From assembly GCA_031296105.1 (NCBI GenBank), contig JARLGJ010000039.1:1-52980 (forward strand): a stretch of DNA of 52,980 nucleotides. Reading direction: 5' to 3'. Below are positions 18,324 to 27,568 of this stretch, one piece after another. The notes under the pieces were generated by a model, which was not told the origin of the DNA, did no database searches, and worked only from the letters and a program-made list of their open reading frames with translations. How positions within the stretch are numbered: the stretch's first letter is position 1; the number at the start of each line of letters is the position of its first letter. The DNA comes from Acidobacteriota bacterium. Its GTDB lineage: Bacteria; Acidobacteriota; Terriglobia; Terriglobales; Acidobacteriaceae. The position numbers and the translations under genes are program-made.

Positions 18324-19586
18324 TTATTCGTACCTGAGTGCGTCGATGGGGTCGAGCGTGGCGGCTTTCCATGCCGGGTAGATGCCAAAGACCAGTCCGA
18401 TCAACGCCGAGCTGCCGAAGGCGAAGAGCGTCCATTGCAGGCTCATGGTGGCGGGCAGGGCGGGAAACACCAGCGCCACCAGCGAAGTGAGAATGGCTCC
18501 CACCAGGATGCCGAGGATGCCGCCCACGGCGGTGAGCACCACGGCCTCCATGGTGAATTGCAGCATCACGTCGCGGCGGCGCGCGCCTACGGCCTTGCGC
18601 ACGCCAATCTCGCGGGTGCGCTCGGTCACCGACACCAGCATGATGTTCATCACCCCCACACCGCCCACCATCAGGGCCACGCTGCTGACGGCGAACATGA
18701 ACAGAAAGACGCCGCCCGTGACCTGGTTCCACAGGTCCATCATCGAATCCTGGCTGAAGACCTCGAAGTTATCCGGCTGTTCGGGCTTCAGGTGACGGCG
18801 GCGGCGCAACAGGTCGCGCATCTCGTCCATACAGTTCTGCATGTCTTCCTGCGCCGTGCACTTCACGCTGATCCAGTTCTGCTTCATCTCCGGATGCAGT
18901 TTGCGGAAGGTGAAGTAGGGGAAGGTGATGATGTTGTCCTCCGGGTTGGAGCCGCTGCCGAAGGCGCTTTTCAGCTTCTTCTGCACGCCGATGACGGTGT
19001 AGAGCTGGCCTTCGACGGTGACCTCCTTGCCCAAGGGATCTTCGTTGCCGAAGAGTTCTTCCGCCGTGTCGTAGCCGAGCACGGCCACCGGCGAACGCTG
19101 CTCGTCCTCGGCGTTGGTAAAAAAGCGTCCGCGGTAGAGTTCGAGGTCGTTGACCACCTTTGTGTCGGCCGTGTTGCCCTGCAGGATGGTGTTCTTCGCC
19201 GTGCGTCCGTTGTACTTCACCGAATACGTGCCCACGCCAAACTGCGGCTGAAAGATGCGCAGCGAAGGCGAGACGGCCTTAACGTGCGGCAGATCCTTGA
19301 TCGCCTCGGAATCCTCGTAGGTCAGCTCCTTGCGGTTCAGCATCTCGGTGGATGGCCGCCCGAAGCTGAAGACGTTGAAGTGGTAGGCGAAGACCACGTT
19401 GGAGCCGATCTGCTGCACCGACTGCTCCACGTTGTGGTTCAGCCCCCGCACCACGGAGCTGACGGTGATGACCACGCTGACGCCGATGACGATGCCGAGA
19501 ATCGTGAGGAACGAGCGCAGCTTGTTCGTCACCAGCGTCTCGCCCGCCAGGCGGAAGATCTCGCCGAATTGTCCCTTCGTCGCCAT
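18324..19586 (-). CDS. MacB-like ABC transporter permease (FtsX family), second gene of the pair
   Basis: Inner-membrane permease of 420 aa: an N-terminal membrane helix ([20 protein letters not shown]), a periplasmic MacB core domain (about 40-290), then an FtsX-type block with three helices ([39 protein letters not shown]). It starts 8 nt after the upstream permease ends; the Shine-Dalgarno AAGGA overlaps that stop codon. Such permeases need a MacB-type ATPase and usually a membrane-fusion protein; none is in the window. Substrate unknown (macrolide-, lipoprotein- or peptide-type export are possible). Confidence 0.88.
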   Translation of the reverse strand: MATKGQFGEIFRLAGETLVTNKLRSFLTILGIVIGVSVVITVSSVVRGLNHNVEQSVQQIGSNVVFAYHFNVFSFGRPSTEMLNRKELTYEDSEAIKDLPHVKAVSPSLRIFQPQFGVGTYSVKYNGRTAKNTILQGNTADTKVVNDLELYRGRFFTNAEDEQRSPVAVLGYDTAEELFGNEDPLGKEVTVEGQLYTVIGVQKKLKSAFGSGSNPEDNIITFPYFTFRKLHPEMKQNWISVKCTAQEDMQNCMDEMRDLLRRRRHLKPEQPDNFEVFSQDSMMDLWNQVTGGVFLFMFAVSSVALMVGGVGVMNIMLVSVTERTREIGVRKAVGARRRDVMLQFTMEAVVLTAVGGILGILVGAILTSLVALVFPALPATMSLQWTLFAFGSSALIGLVFGIYPAWKAATLDPIDALRYE

Positions 19587-19594
19587 CGTTGTCC

Positions 19595-20827
19595 TTACAA
19601 CTCGAATCTAAGTGCGGCAATCGGCTCCAGCCGCGCCGCCTTTTGCGCCGGATAGACGCCGAAGAAGATGCCCACGACAAGCGCCAGCATCAGCCCCACC
19701 AGCACCGTCCACAGCTTGACCTCGCTGGGCATGCCGATCATGGCCGTCACCGTTTTGGCCACGGCAATGCCAAAGAGGATGCCCAGCGCGCCGCCCACCA
19801 GCGCCAGCATCGAGCTCTCGATGAGGAACTGCTGGCGCACGTCGCTGGCGCGCGCGCCCAGGGCCTTGCGAATGCCGATCTCGCGCGTGCGCTCGGTGAC
19901 CGACACCAGCATGATGTTCATAATCACCACGCCGCCCACCACCAGAGACACGGCGGCCAGCACAATGGCCACCAGGAAAAACGTCCCGCTCAGGTTGGAC
20001 CACAGCGAGAGGAAACTCTGGTTGGTCTCGATAACAAAGCTATCGGGCAGGCCCGGCTGGTCGTGGCGCAGGCTGCGCGTCAGCACCCGCACCTGGTCCA
20101 TGGCCGCTTCCATGGGCGAGCCCACGCCGTATCCCTTGCCCCAGATTTTGAGTGCGATGTGCTGCGATCCAAACTGTTTGAACCAGGAGGTGATGGGCAC
20201 CACCACCCAGTTGTCCATGCTTTGCCCCAGGGCCTTGCCGCGCGGCTTGCCCACGCCGATGACACGATAGACCTGCCCGTTGACGCGAATCTCCTTGTCC
20301 AGGGGATCGACGCCGCCCATCAGCTTGTCGGCAATGTCGGCGCCGATGACGGCCACGTTCGAGCCCAGGGTGACGTCCGTATCGTTCAAGGCGCGGCCGG
20401 AGCGCAGTTCCAGGTCGTAGATGGCGGTCATGCCGCTGCTCCAGCCGCGGGCCATGGAGTCGTCGCTGTTCTGCTCGCCGTACTTCACGCGCACGTTGCT
20501 CATGTAGGCCGAGGCGCCCACGTTCTTGCACTGGGTGCAGGCCTCCTGCAGGGTCAGAAAGTCTTCGTAGGTAAAGTCCTTGCGCTTCTGGTTGGCCTCC
20601 CATTCGTCAATGTTGGTGATGACGTTGGGAGCCTTGCTGAGGATGAAGACGTCGGCACCAAGGTTAAAAATTTTGCCCGCCACAAAGCCGTTGATGCCGT
20701 TGACGAACGTGACCACGGCAATGATGGTGGCCACGGCAATGACCACGCCCAGCAGCGTGAGCACGCTGCGCAGCTTGTTGGCCCACAGCGACTGGAGGGC
20801 GAGGCGAACGGCTTCCAAAGTGTTCAT
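19595..20827 (-). CDS. MacB-like ABC transporter permease (FtsX family), first gene of the pair
   Basis: Paralogue of the next gene with the same plan (410 aa): an N-terminal helix ([20 protein letters not shown]), a periplasmic core, and a C-terminal FtsX block with [20 protein letters not shown] nearly identical to the neighbour. The start ATG at 20827 ([20 protein letters not shown]) fits the family, but no clear ribosome-binding site precedes it. The periplasmic part has a CTQC pair absent from the neighbour. The two permeases may form a heterodimer with an ATPase encoded elsewhere. Confidence 0.87.
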   Translation of the reverse strand: MNTLEAVRLALQSLWANKLRSVLTLLGVVIAVATIIAVVTFVNGINGFVAGKIFNLGADVFILSKAPNVITNIDEWEANQKRKDFTYEDFLTLQEACTQCKNVGASAYMSNVRVKYGEQNSDDSMARGWSSGMTAIYDLELRSGRALNDTDVTLGSNVAVIGADIADKLMGGVDPLDKEIRVNGQVYRVIGVGKPRGKALGQSMDNWVVVPITSWFKQFGSQHIALKIWGKGYGVGSPMEAAMDQVRVLTRSLRHDQPGLPDSFVIETNQSFLSLWSNLSGTFFLVAIVLAAVSLVVGGVVIMNIMLVSVTERTREIGIRKALGARASDVRQQFLIESSMLALVGGALGILFGIAVAKTVTAMIGMPSEVKLWTVLVGLMLALVVGIFFGVYPAQKAARLEPIAALRFEL

Positions 20828-20920
20828 AACGGACGGCAGGCCGCCGGGCGGCTCGCGTCCTTCAGTGTACCGTCTTGTGGGCACGCCGCAGGTGAAAATA
20901 CGTTACCCGGCGGGCCGGGC

Positions 20921-22618
20921 CTATTGCACCAGGCTGGCCATGGCGCGCGTCCCTGGCCGCGGCGGCACGGGCAGCGACATGTGCTCCTGGCCGGTGTGGA
21001 AGCTGCCGACCGCCTGTTGCAAGTCCTTGCCCAGTCCGGAGAGATCCTGGCAGGCCTTGGCCGATTTCTGCGCGCCGGCCGAACTCTGCTGGGCCATGCG
21101 GGCGATCTCGTCCATGCTGTGATTGACGTCGCGCGCGCTCTCGGTCTGCTCGACGGCGGCCCGGGCGATGCTGCTGACCATCTCGTGCATGCGGTCCGAG
21201 CTTTCGATGATCTGGGTCAGCGCGGTGCTGGCCTGGCTGGCGGCATCCACTCCGGCGCTCACCTTGGTGTTGCCGGCCTCCATGGCGGACACGGCCTTCT
21301 TGGTTTCCTGCTGGATGGTGGCGATCATGGCAGCCACTTCCTTGGTGGCGTTGGCGGTGCGTTCGGCCAGCTTGCGCACCTCGTCGGCAACCACGGCGAA
21401 GCCGCGTCCCTGTTCTCCGGCGCGGGCGGCCTCAATGGCGGCGTTCAAGGCCAGCAGGTTGGTCTGGTCGGCAATGTCGTCGATGACGCCGATAATGACG
21501 CCAATCTGTTCTCCGGAACGTCCCAGGGCTGCGATCTTGGTGGCCGTGTCGCGGGTCGATTCGGCCAGGCCCTGAATCATTTCCACCGTGGAAGAAACAA
21601 TCCTACCGCCGCTCTTGGCCAGTTCGCCGGCCGATTGTGCGTTGTCCAAAGCGCGGGTGCAGGAGTCGCCGACGCGCTCGACGGCTGCCGCCATTTGCTG
21701 CATCGCGGAGGCCACTTGCACGGCCTGGTCTTTCTGGTCATCGGCCGTGTGCGCGATTTCGCTGGCCGAACCGGAGAGATCCTCGCTGGCCCCGGCCACC
21801 AGCTCGGCGCCTGCGGAGACGCGCTGAATGGTGTCCTTCAGCTTGTTCTGCATCGAGTTCAGATCGGTATAGATCAGGGCAACTTCGTCACCGCCATCCT
21901 CGGGCAGGTCGCGGCCGCGCAGGTCTCCGGTGGCAATTAGGCGCATGCGCTGGTCCAGGGTTTTGATGAAGGTCTGAATCCGGCTGCCCAGCAGGAATCC
22001 GCCCAGTAGCAAGACCCCAAGCAGGATGCTCAGCAGCACCAGCCCGGTGACGGTGGCACGGCTTTGCATGTCTGCCAATTTGCGGCTGTCAGCGTCCAGG
22101 GCATCATGCACGCGCCGGTTCAACTCGGCGCACTCGGCCTGTGAAGCCGCCAACATTGGTCCCGCGGCCTTCAAGCGCTCCAAAGCGTGTTTGAGGCTGT
22201 CCGGCTGGCGTCTGGCGGCCTCGGACAAAACCTCCTCCTGGAGCTGAAGGGCGTCGCGGCTGCGAGCTTCTATGCGCTCCACCAGGGCGCGGCTCTCCTG
22301 TTCCGGAACCAGTTCCTTCAGTTGCGCAAGATCGTCGAAGTTCTGCTTCCAGGCGTCGTGACGCAGTTTGTCATGACGCGCGAGCGACTGCGGATCGTCG
22401 CCGTAGAGCAGCATGTTGCGCATCTGCAGTCCCTCGGCGCAGGCGTTGCGGCTGGCGCGCTCGGCGGCCATGGCCACGGGGATGCGCACGGAGCGCACAA
22501 CGTGCTGCATCCGGCCGATTTCCGTAAGTTGATAATAGCCAACACTGGCGCTGATGATGCCCATCAGGGCTACGGCGCCGAACGCTATGGCCATGCGGGC
22601 CTTGAGACTGAGTCGCAC
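20921..22618 (-). CDS. Methyl-accepting chemotaxis protein
   Basis: Transmembrane chemoreceptor of 565 aa. Layout: first membrane helix ([20 protein letters not shown]), a periplasmic four-helix-bundle ligand domain (about 30-190), a second membrane helix ([20 protein letters not shown]), HAMP, and a cytoplasmic signalling coiled coil whose hairpin tip reads [20 protein letters not shown] then [20 protein letters not shown]. No C-terminal CheR/CheB-binding pentapeptide is seen. The start is the GTG at 22618 with GGAGG 5 nt before it; the open frame to 22723 adds an unlikely leader. No che genes are nearby. Confidence 0.93.
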   Translation of the reverse strand: MRLSLKARMAIAFGAVALMGIISASVGYYQLTEIGRMQHVVRSVRIPVAMAAERASRNACAEGLQMRNMLLYGDDPQSLARHDKLRHDAWKQNFDDLAQLKELVPEQESRALVERIEARSRDALQLQEEVLSEAARRQPDSLKHALERLKAAGPMLAASQAECAELNRRVHDALDADSRKLADMQSRATVTGLVLLSILLGVLLLGGFLLGSRIQTFIKTLDQRMRLIATGDLRGRDLPEDGGDEVALIYTDLNSMQNKLKDTIQRVSAGAELVAGASEDLSGSASEIAHTADDQKDQAVQVASAMQQMAAAVERVGDSCTRALDNAQSAGELAKSGGRIVSSTVEMIQGLAESTRDTATKIAALGRSGEQIGVIIGVIDDIADQTNLLALNAAIEAARAGEQGRGFAVVADEVRKLAERTANATKEVAAMIATIQQETKKAVSAMEAGNTKVSAGVDAASQASTALTQIIESSDRMHEMVSSIARAAVEQTESARDVNHSMDEIARMAQQSSAGAQKSAKACQDLSGLGKDLQQAVGSFHTGQEHMSLPVPPRPGTRAMASLVQ

Positions 22619-22788
22619 GAGTTCCTCCAAGTGGCCTGGGCCACCTCCAAAGGAGATATCGGAGAAGAAGGCAAAGGGCTTTAGTGGACGGGGAGCCGTC
22701 ACAAAGCAATGTGACGCGCCCACTTAGCACACCCCCGGGACGTCGTGTATCACACCTAGGACAGGCAATTGTGAAGCGGCGATGAAAA

Positions 22789-22817
22789 TTGAGACAACTT
22801 CGCCGCTATGTTACGAT
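22789..22817 (+). promoter_or_regulatory. Putative sigma-70 promoter of the EF-G-like gene
   Basis: TTGAGA (22789-22794) and TACGAT (22812-22817) with an exact 17-nt spacer. Transcription would begin near 22824, giving a leader of about 245 nt before the GTG at 23069. Confidence 0.5.
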
Positions 22818-22839
22818 GGCCTGCTTTGGAAGTCCCCGG

Positions 22840-22985
22840 ATTGTGCTTTCAGGTGCGCCGGGTAAGCCCTTCCCCAACCCGGCTGCCCGGGGCCTGTCTC
22901 CCCGGTTCGGAATGTGGAATGGCACGCATAGCAGTAAGACGCTCCCGCGAAAAAAGGGAGCGCCGTAGGTGAATGTTCCTGCAGG
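22840..22985 (+). ncRNA. Candidate structured 5' leader RNA of the EF-G-like gene
   Basis: Three GC-rich hairpins in a row: GCCGGGT/ACCCGGC (22857-22863 with 22877-22883), CCGGGG/CCCCGG (22887-22892 with 22900-22905), and CGCTCCC/GGGAGCG (22940-22946 with 22956-22962, loop GCGAAAAAA). Between the second and third lies an unpaired purine-rich segment containing GGCACGCATAGCAGTAAGA. It sits between a good promoter and the start codon of the EF-G-like gene, so it is probably a cis-regulatory element or attenuator. It matches no riboswitch class that I can recognise. Confidence 0.4.
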
Positions 22986-23068
22986 TGCCGCGTACGGTTG
23001 CCGCAGCTTCTCCCGCGACTCCAGCGCTCACCGCAGGGTGTTTGAATCAACGCTCATGGAGTCATTCA

Positions 23069-25177
23069 GTGAAGACCTACGATGGTGAAAATGTTCGCAA
23101 CGTGGCTGTCATTGGCCACTCCCACTCCGGTAAAACCTCTCTTGTCAGCGCCCTTCTGTACACCTCCGGCGGCACGCCCCGCCTGGGCCGCGTGGACGAC
23201 GGCAGCAGCGCAACCGATTATGACGAAGAGGAAATTTCGCGCCAGATGACGATCTCGGCCGCCTTGGCCGCCCTGGAGTGGAACAAGACCAAGATCAACC
23301 TGATCGACACGCCCGGCTTCAACATGTTTGTGCACGAGGCCGAGTTGGTAGTGCCGGCCGTCGATGCCGCGCTGGTCGTCGTGGACTCCGTCTCCGGCGC
23401 GCAAGTGGTGACGCAGAAGGTCTGGAAATACGCGGATGGCTTCAACCTGCCGCGCATTGTGGTGTGCACCCGCATGGACCGCGAACGCGCCGACTTTGAG
23501 CGCGTCATGGAATCGCTGACCACTACCTTTGGACGCGCGGTCGTCCCGGTGCAACTGCCCATCGGCGCGGAAAAGAACTTCAAGGGCGTCATCGACCTGG
23601 TCAAGATGAAGGCCTACATGTACGACATTGGCGGCAACGGCCGGTCGCGGGTGGAAGAGATTCCCGCCGGCATGGCCGAAAAGGCCAAGGCCGCGCACGA
23701 GGCGCTGGTGGAACTGGTGGCCGAGGGCGACGACGAGCTGATGAGCGAGTTCTTTGAGACCGGCACCATTGGCGAAGAACACATTGTGAAGGGTATCCAC
23801 AACGCCATCCGCGAAGACCGTCTCTTTCCCGTGCTGTTCGCCTCGGGCCTGGGCAATATCGGCTCCGACGAAGTGCTGGATTTCCTGGTGGACTACGTGC
23901 CCACGGCGGTGGAGCGCAAGACGTATGCCGCCGCGCCTGCCGCTCCCGGCGCCGAGCCGGCGCAGCGCAGCGTGGACAAGGCCGCGCCGCTCTCGCTGTT
24001 CGTCTTCAAGACCATCAGCGATCCCTTCTCCGGACGCATCAGCTACTTCAAGGTGGTCAGCGGCGTATTGAAAAACGACGCCACGGTGACCAACTTTACC
24101 CGCGGCACTCTGGAAAAGTTCGCACACATCTCCGCCGTGCTGGGCAAGCAGTTGCTTCCGGTGCCGGAACTGTCGGCGGGCGACATTGGCGCCGTGGCCA
24201 AGCTGAAGGACACCCTGACCGGCGACTCTCTGGGCGACAAGTCCGCGCCGGTGGCGTATCCCAAGGTTGTGCTGCCGGAGCCGGCCATTACCTTTGCCAT
24301 TGAGCCCAAGACGCGCGCCGATGAAGACAAACTGGGCGCGGGCGTGCAAAAGATGAAGGAAGAAGATCCCATGCTGCGCTTCTTCCGCGATCCGCAGACG
24401 AAAGACTTCCTCATCGCCGGCACCGGCCAGCAGCACATTGAAGTGGTGGTGAGCAAACTGAAGCGCCGCTACCACACCGAGGTCGTGCTGAAGGCGCCGA
24501 AGGTGCCCTACCGCGAGACCATCCGCGGCACGGCCGACGTGCAGGGCCGCCACAAGAAGCAGTCGGGCGGCCACGGACAGTTCGGCGACTGCAAGATCAA
24601 GATGTCTCCGCTGGAGCGCGGCAAGAAGTTCGAGTTCGTCAACAGCACCTACGGCGGCTCCATTCCGAAGAACTTCATCCCCGCGGTCGAGAAGGGAATT
24701 CTGGAGGCCGCCGCGCGCGGCTACCTGGCCGGCTACCCGGTGGTGGACTTCAGGGTGGAGCTTTACGACGGCAGCTATCACGACGTGGACTCGAACGAAA
24801 TGAGCTTCAAGACCGCGGGCCGCATCGCCTTCAAGAAAGCGATGGAGTTGGCCAAGCCCTCTCTGCTGGAGCCGGTGATGCAGGTGGAAATCACCGTGCC
24901 GGACGAGTTCGCCGGAGCCATCATGGGCGACATGAACTCGCGCCGCGGCCGCATCCAGGGCATGGACAACCAGGCGGGCAACACTATCATCAAGGCGCAC
25001 TGCCCCATGTCGGAGATGCTGACCTACGGCACCGATCTGACCGCGATGACGCAGGGCCGCGGCTCGTTCAACATGGAAATGGATCACTACGACTTTGTGC
25101 CCGGCGTGCAGCAGGAAAAGATCATCGCCGCCGCCAGGGCCGCCGGAGCCGGATTGGAAGAGGAAGAAGAAGAGTAG
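23069..25177 (+). CDS. Elongation factor G-like protein (EF-G2 type)
   Basis: Translational GTPase of 702 aa with all EF-G domains (I-V). G1 reads GHSHSGKT (16-23), unlike GHIDAGKT in canonical EF-G; DGSSATDYDEEE and ISRQMTI cover the switch region; G3 is IDTPGF; G4 reads CTRMDRERADF where NKMD is usual. Domain IV has YRETIRGTADVQGRHKKQSG and the C-terminus ends in a run of Glu. These traits place it with the EF-G-like paralogues rather than the main fusA, and no rpsL/rpsG/tuf genes are near. The start is GTG 23069 with GGAG 7 nt upstream. Its role (translocation, recycling or stress) cannot be told. Confidence 0.9.
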   Translation: MKTYDGENVRNVAVIGHSHSGKTSLVSALLYTSGGTPRLGRVDDGSSATDYDEEEISRQMTISAALAALEWNKTKINLIDTPGFNMFVHEAELVVPAVDAALVVVDSVSGAQVVTQKVWKYADGFNLPRIVVCTRMDRERADFERVMESLTTTFGRAVVPVQLPIGAEKNFKGVIDLVKMKAYMYDIGGNGRSRVEEIPAGMAEKAKAAHEALVELVAEGDDELMSEFFETGTIGEEHIVKGIHNAIREDRLFPVLFASGLGNIGSDEVLDFLVDYVPTAVERKTYAAAPAAPGAEPAQRSVDKAAPLSLFVFKTISDPFSGRISYFKVVSGVLKNDATVTNFTRGTLEKFAHISAVLGKQLLPVPELSAGDIGAVAKLKDTLTGDSLGDKSAPVAYPKVVLPEPAITFAIEPKTRADEDKLGAGVQKMKEEDPMLRFFRDPQTKDFLIAGTGQQHIEVVVSKLKRRYHTEVVLKAPKVPYRETIRGTADVQGRHKKQSGGHGQFGDCKIKMSPLERGKKFEFVNSTYGGSIPKNFIPAVEKGILEAAARGYLAGYPVVDFRVELYDGSYHDVDSNEMSFKTAGRIAFKKAMELAKPSLLEPVMQVEITVPDEFAGAIMGDMNSRRGRIQGMDNQAGNTIIKAHCPMSEMLTYGTDLTAMTQGRGSFNMEMDHYDFVPGVQQEKIIAAARAAGAGLEEEEEE

Positions 25178-25208
25178 CTTTCTTCCCTTCCCAAACTTCA
25201 CCCGTACT

Positions 25209-25256
25209 TGTGCCCCAGGTTCACGCCCTTCTTTTGGGCGTTAACCTGGGGTTTTT
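25209..25256 (+). terminator. REP palindrome acting as terminator of the EF-G-like gene
   Basis: A complete REP unit (TGTGCCCCAGGTT ... AACCTGGGG) pairs over 9 bp at its foot and further at CGCCC/GGGCG, and is followed directly by TTTTT. It lies 30 nt after the EF-G-like stop codon, so this copy can serve as an intrinsic terminator. Confidence 0.65.
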
Positions 25257-25288
25257 CGTATCTTCATTTCTGGCTTTGTATCCGTCTT

Positions 25289-25448
25289 TGTACCCCAGGT
25301 TCACCGCCTGTTGTTGGCGGATAACCTGGGTTCTTTCCATTCCCAGGTTATCCGCGCCTGCGGCGCGGCGAACCTGGGGCACAACGGGCTGATCTTCTTC
25401 TCGGCCGCCCAGGTTATCCGCGCCTGCGGCGCGGCGAACCTGGGGCAC
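25289..25448. repeat. REP cluster between EF-G-like gene and rpoD (three units)
   Basis: Units at 25289-25330 (forward), 25341-25383 (reversed) and 25409-25450 (reversed). The last two are identical over their whole length (CCCAGGTTATCCGCGCCTGC and on) and so arose by recent duplication. The TGTG or TGTA head is present beside the CCCC foot only. Confidence 0.8.
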
Positions 25449-25470
25449 AACGATCCATTCAAACAACAAA

Positions 25471-25502
25471 GTTAAGGGCGCGGCCGAAGCCGCGCCCTTA
25501 AC
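25471..25502 (-). terminator. Terminator of rpoD
   Basis: A perfect 14-bp stem (GTTAAGGGCGCGGC and its complement) with loop CGAA; on the minus strand it is followed by TTTGTTGTTTG. It lies about 40 nt past the rpoD stop. Confidence 0.8.
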
Positions 25503-25504
25503 TT

Positions 25505-25537
25505 TGAAATCTTGAAACTTTTGAAACCTTGAAACCT
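25505..25537. repeat. GAAACYT tandem motif at the 3' end of rpoD
   Basis: Tandem 7-8 bp units (GAAATCTT, GAAACTTTT, GAAACCTT, GAAACCT) lie between the rpoD stop and its terminator hairpin. Nearly the same string, with two changes, abuts the stop of the ROK gene at 52526-52550. Confidence 0.55.
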
Positions 25538-25541
25538 GCCT

Positions 25542-27236
25542 TTAGTCGTGCACGCCGTCCATGAATGCGCGCAGTTTGCGCGAGCGCGACGGGTGACGCA
25601 GCTTGCGCAGCGCCTTGGCTTCGATCTGGCGGATGCGTTCGCGGGTGACAGCGAACGACTGACCCACTTCTTCCAGCGTGTGCTCCGAGCCGTCTTCCAG
25701 TCCAAAGCGCATCTTGATGACCTTCTCTTCGCGCGGCGTCAGCGTGCGCAGCACCTGCGAGGTCTGGTCCTTCAGGTTCACGTTGATTACCGCCTCGGCC
25801 GGCGAGACCACGGCGCGATCTTCGATGAAGTCGCCCAGGTGCGAATCCTCTTCCTCGCCGATCGGCGTTTCCAGGGAGATCGGTTCTTGCGCAATCTTGA
25901 GAACCTTGCGCACCTTGGCCACCGGAATGTCCATGCGGCGCGCAATCTCTTCGCTGGTTGGCTCGCGTCCCAGCTCCTGCACCAACTGGCGCGAGGTGCG
26001 GATCAGCTTGTTGATGGTCTCGATCATGTGCACCGGAATACGGATGGTGCGCGCCTGATCGGCAATGGCGCGTGTGATCGCCTGGCGTATCCACCACGTG
26101 GCGTAGGTCGAGAACTTGTAGCCGCGGCGGTATTCGAACTTGTCCACCGCCTTCATCAGGCCGATGTTGCCTTCCTGAATCAGGTCGAGGAACTGCAAGC
26201 CGCGGTTGGTGTACTTCTTGGCGATGGAAACCACCAGTCGCAGGTTCGCCTCAATCAGCTCGCGCTTGGCGTGCTCGGCGTCCATGTCTCCCTGGATGAT
26301 CTCGCGCTGCGTGCGCTTCAGCTCGGTGAAGACCGCGCCGGCTTCTACCTCGATGCGCTCCATGTCCTGGCGCACGCTGCGGACCTGCTTGCGGATCTCC
26401 TTCTTCTGCTCTTCGTTCTTGGTCAGCTCGCAGCGCTTTTCCAGGTTCATTACCTGGCGGTCGAGGGCCTTCATGTTCTCGACCGTCTTGTTGACGCGGT
26501 CGATGAGGCGCTTGCGCTCCTGGTTGGTAAAGCGCAGGTTGCGGATGGCGCGGCTCACTTCCACCTGGCAACGGCCCAGGCCCCAATGCGCCTTGCGCTG
26601 GTCGCGCTGCTTCTTCTTGTCCTTGCCCGGCAGGCCAAGGTCGGTGAGCTTGGCGGCAAAGGTCAAACCCTTTTTGTAGTGGCGCGCCAGGTCGTCGATG
26701 CGGCCGGTGATTTCCTTCAATCGAGACAGCATCACCTCGTCGGTGATTTCTTCCTCGTCGAAGACCACCGCTTCCTTCACCGAGCGCACGCCGCGCTTCA
26801 GGTCGTCGCCAATGGCCAGCACTTCGCGAATCACGATGGCCGAGCGCGACAGTGCCTTGAGCACGCGAATCTGTCCACGCTCAATGCGCTTGGCGATTTC
26901 CACTTCGCCTTCGCGCGTCAGCAGCGGCACGGTGCCCATCTCGCGCAGATACATGCGCACGGGGTCGTTGGTCTTTTCAAGGGCGCCCGGCGTCAGGTCG
27001 AGTTCGACGTCTTCCGACTCTTCGTCGCCGTCGAACTTCTTCTCCGCAGTCAGCTTCGTGTCTTCCAACACGTTGATGCCCTGGGTGCCGATCATGCCAA
27101 GCAGATCGTCCAGGTCGTCGGCAGAGTTGATGTCATTCGGCAGCAGGTCGTTCACCTCGTTGTAGGTGAGAAAACCTTTTTCCTTGCCGGTATCAATCAA
27201 CTTCTGAATATCTTCGTACTTGTCGTCAAGAGCCAA
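25542..27236 (-). CDS. rpoD: RNA polymerase primary sigma factor (sigma-70, RpoD)
   Basis: Housekeeping sigma factor, 564 aa. Region 1.1 is at the N-terminus ([20 protein letters not shown]), region 1.2 is [20 protein letters not shown], followed by the non-conserved insert (about 135-320), then regions 2-4: [20 protein letters not shown], the -10 recognition helix ([19 protein letters not shown]), and a C-terminal helix-turn-helix ([20 protein letters not shown]). The start is TTG 27236 with AAGGA 9 nt upstream. dnaG, often just upstream of rpoD, is here a separate gene at 34712-36547. Confidence 0.97.
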   Translation of the reverse strand: MALDDKYEDIQKLIDTGKEKGFLTYNEVNDLLPNDINSADDLDDLLGMIGTQGINVLEDTKLTAEKKFDGDEESEDVELDLTPGALEKTNDPVRMYLREMGTVPLLTREGEVEIAKRIERGQIRVLKALSRSAIVIREVLAIGDDLKRGVRSVKEAVVFDEEEITDEVMLSRLKEITGRIDDLARHYKKGLTFAAKLTDLGLPGKDKKKQRDQRKAHWGLGRCQVEVSRAIRNLRFTNQERKRLIDRVNKTVENMKALDRQVMNLEKRCELTKNEEQKKEIRKQVRSVRQDMERIEVEAGAVFTELKRTQREIIQGDMDAEHAKRELIEANLRLVVSIAKKYTNRGLQFLDLIQEGNIGLMKAVDKFEYRRGYKFSTYATWWIRQAITRAIADQARTIRIPVHMIETINKLIRTSRQLVQELGREPTSEEIARRMDIPVAKVRKVLKIAQEPISLETPIGEEEDSHLGDFIEDRAVVSPAEAVINVNLKDQTSQVLRTLTPREEKVIKMRFGLEDGSEHTLEEVGQSFAVTRERIRQIEAKALRKLRHPSRSRKLRAFMDGVHD

Positions 27237-27568
27237 GGGACTAATCCTTCACTGGCGCCATAGGCAGCCGGAAATCTTCATCTGCGGCAGGCGCACGGCC
27301 GCCAAGCCACAAAAAGGCCTTCCGGCCAAATATCGGCCGAAAAAAGGCACACTTTACCTATCCTAACACTGAGATGCACAAGAGTGCCCGCTCCGCTCCG
27401 GGCAAGTCGCCATATTGGCGAGGAGGCATATAGCCTTTAGATGCGGAGAGCCGTCCCGAGTTTCGGGAACATGACTATTTTGGCAAATTTAAGCACGGCT
27501 GGCAAGCCATGGGTTGCAAAGCAAGCCGATCTATCTTCTTTTTCAATCAGATAGATCGGCTGCTCGGA
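27237..27568. other. Intergenic region upstream of rpoD
   Basis: No gene is visible. It holds the presumed rpoD promoter region, with a GGCC-rich palindrome (GGCCTTCCGGCC, then a second GGCC) near 27315-27340, and the hairpin listed at 27525-27560. Confidence 0.5.
27525..27560 (-). terminator. Hairpin after the proline-repeat secreted protein gene
   Basis: A perfect 11-bp stem GCCGATCTATC/GATAGATCGGC with a 14-nt loop, 9 nt past the stop codon at 27569. The following T-tract is weak (TTGCTTTGC), so termination efficiency is uncertain. Confidence 0.5.

Noticed and set aside
19589..21940. A 783-codon plus-strand frame across the permease and chemoreceptor genes.
   Set aside because: It is antisense to two genes with clear motifs, is His/Gly/Ala-rich, and has no ribosome-binding site.
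22905..22970. Resemblance of GGCACGCATAGCAGTAAGA to the conserved start of the c-di-GMP-I (GEMM) riboswitch.
   Set aside because: Only the short CACGCA string agrees; the GAAA-tetraloop helix and the downstream receptor are absent.
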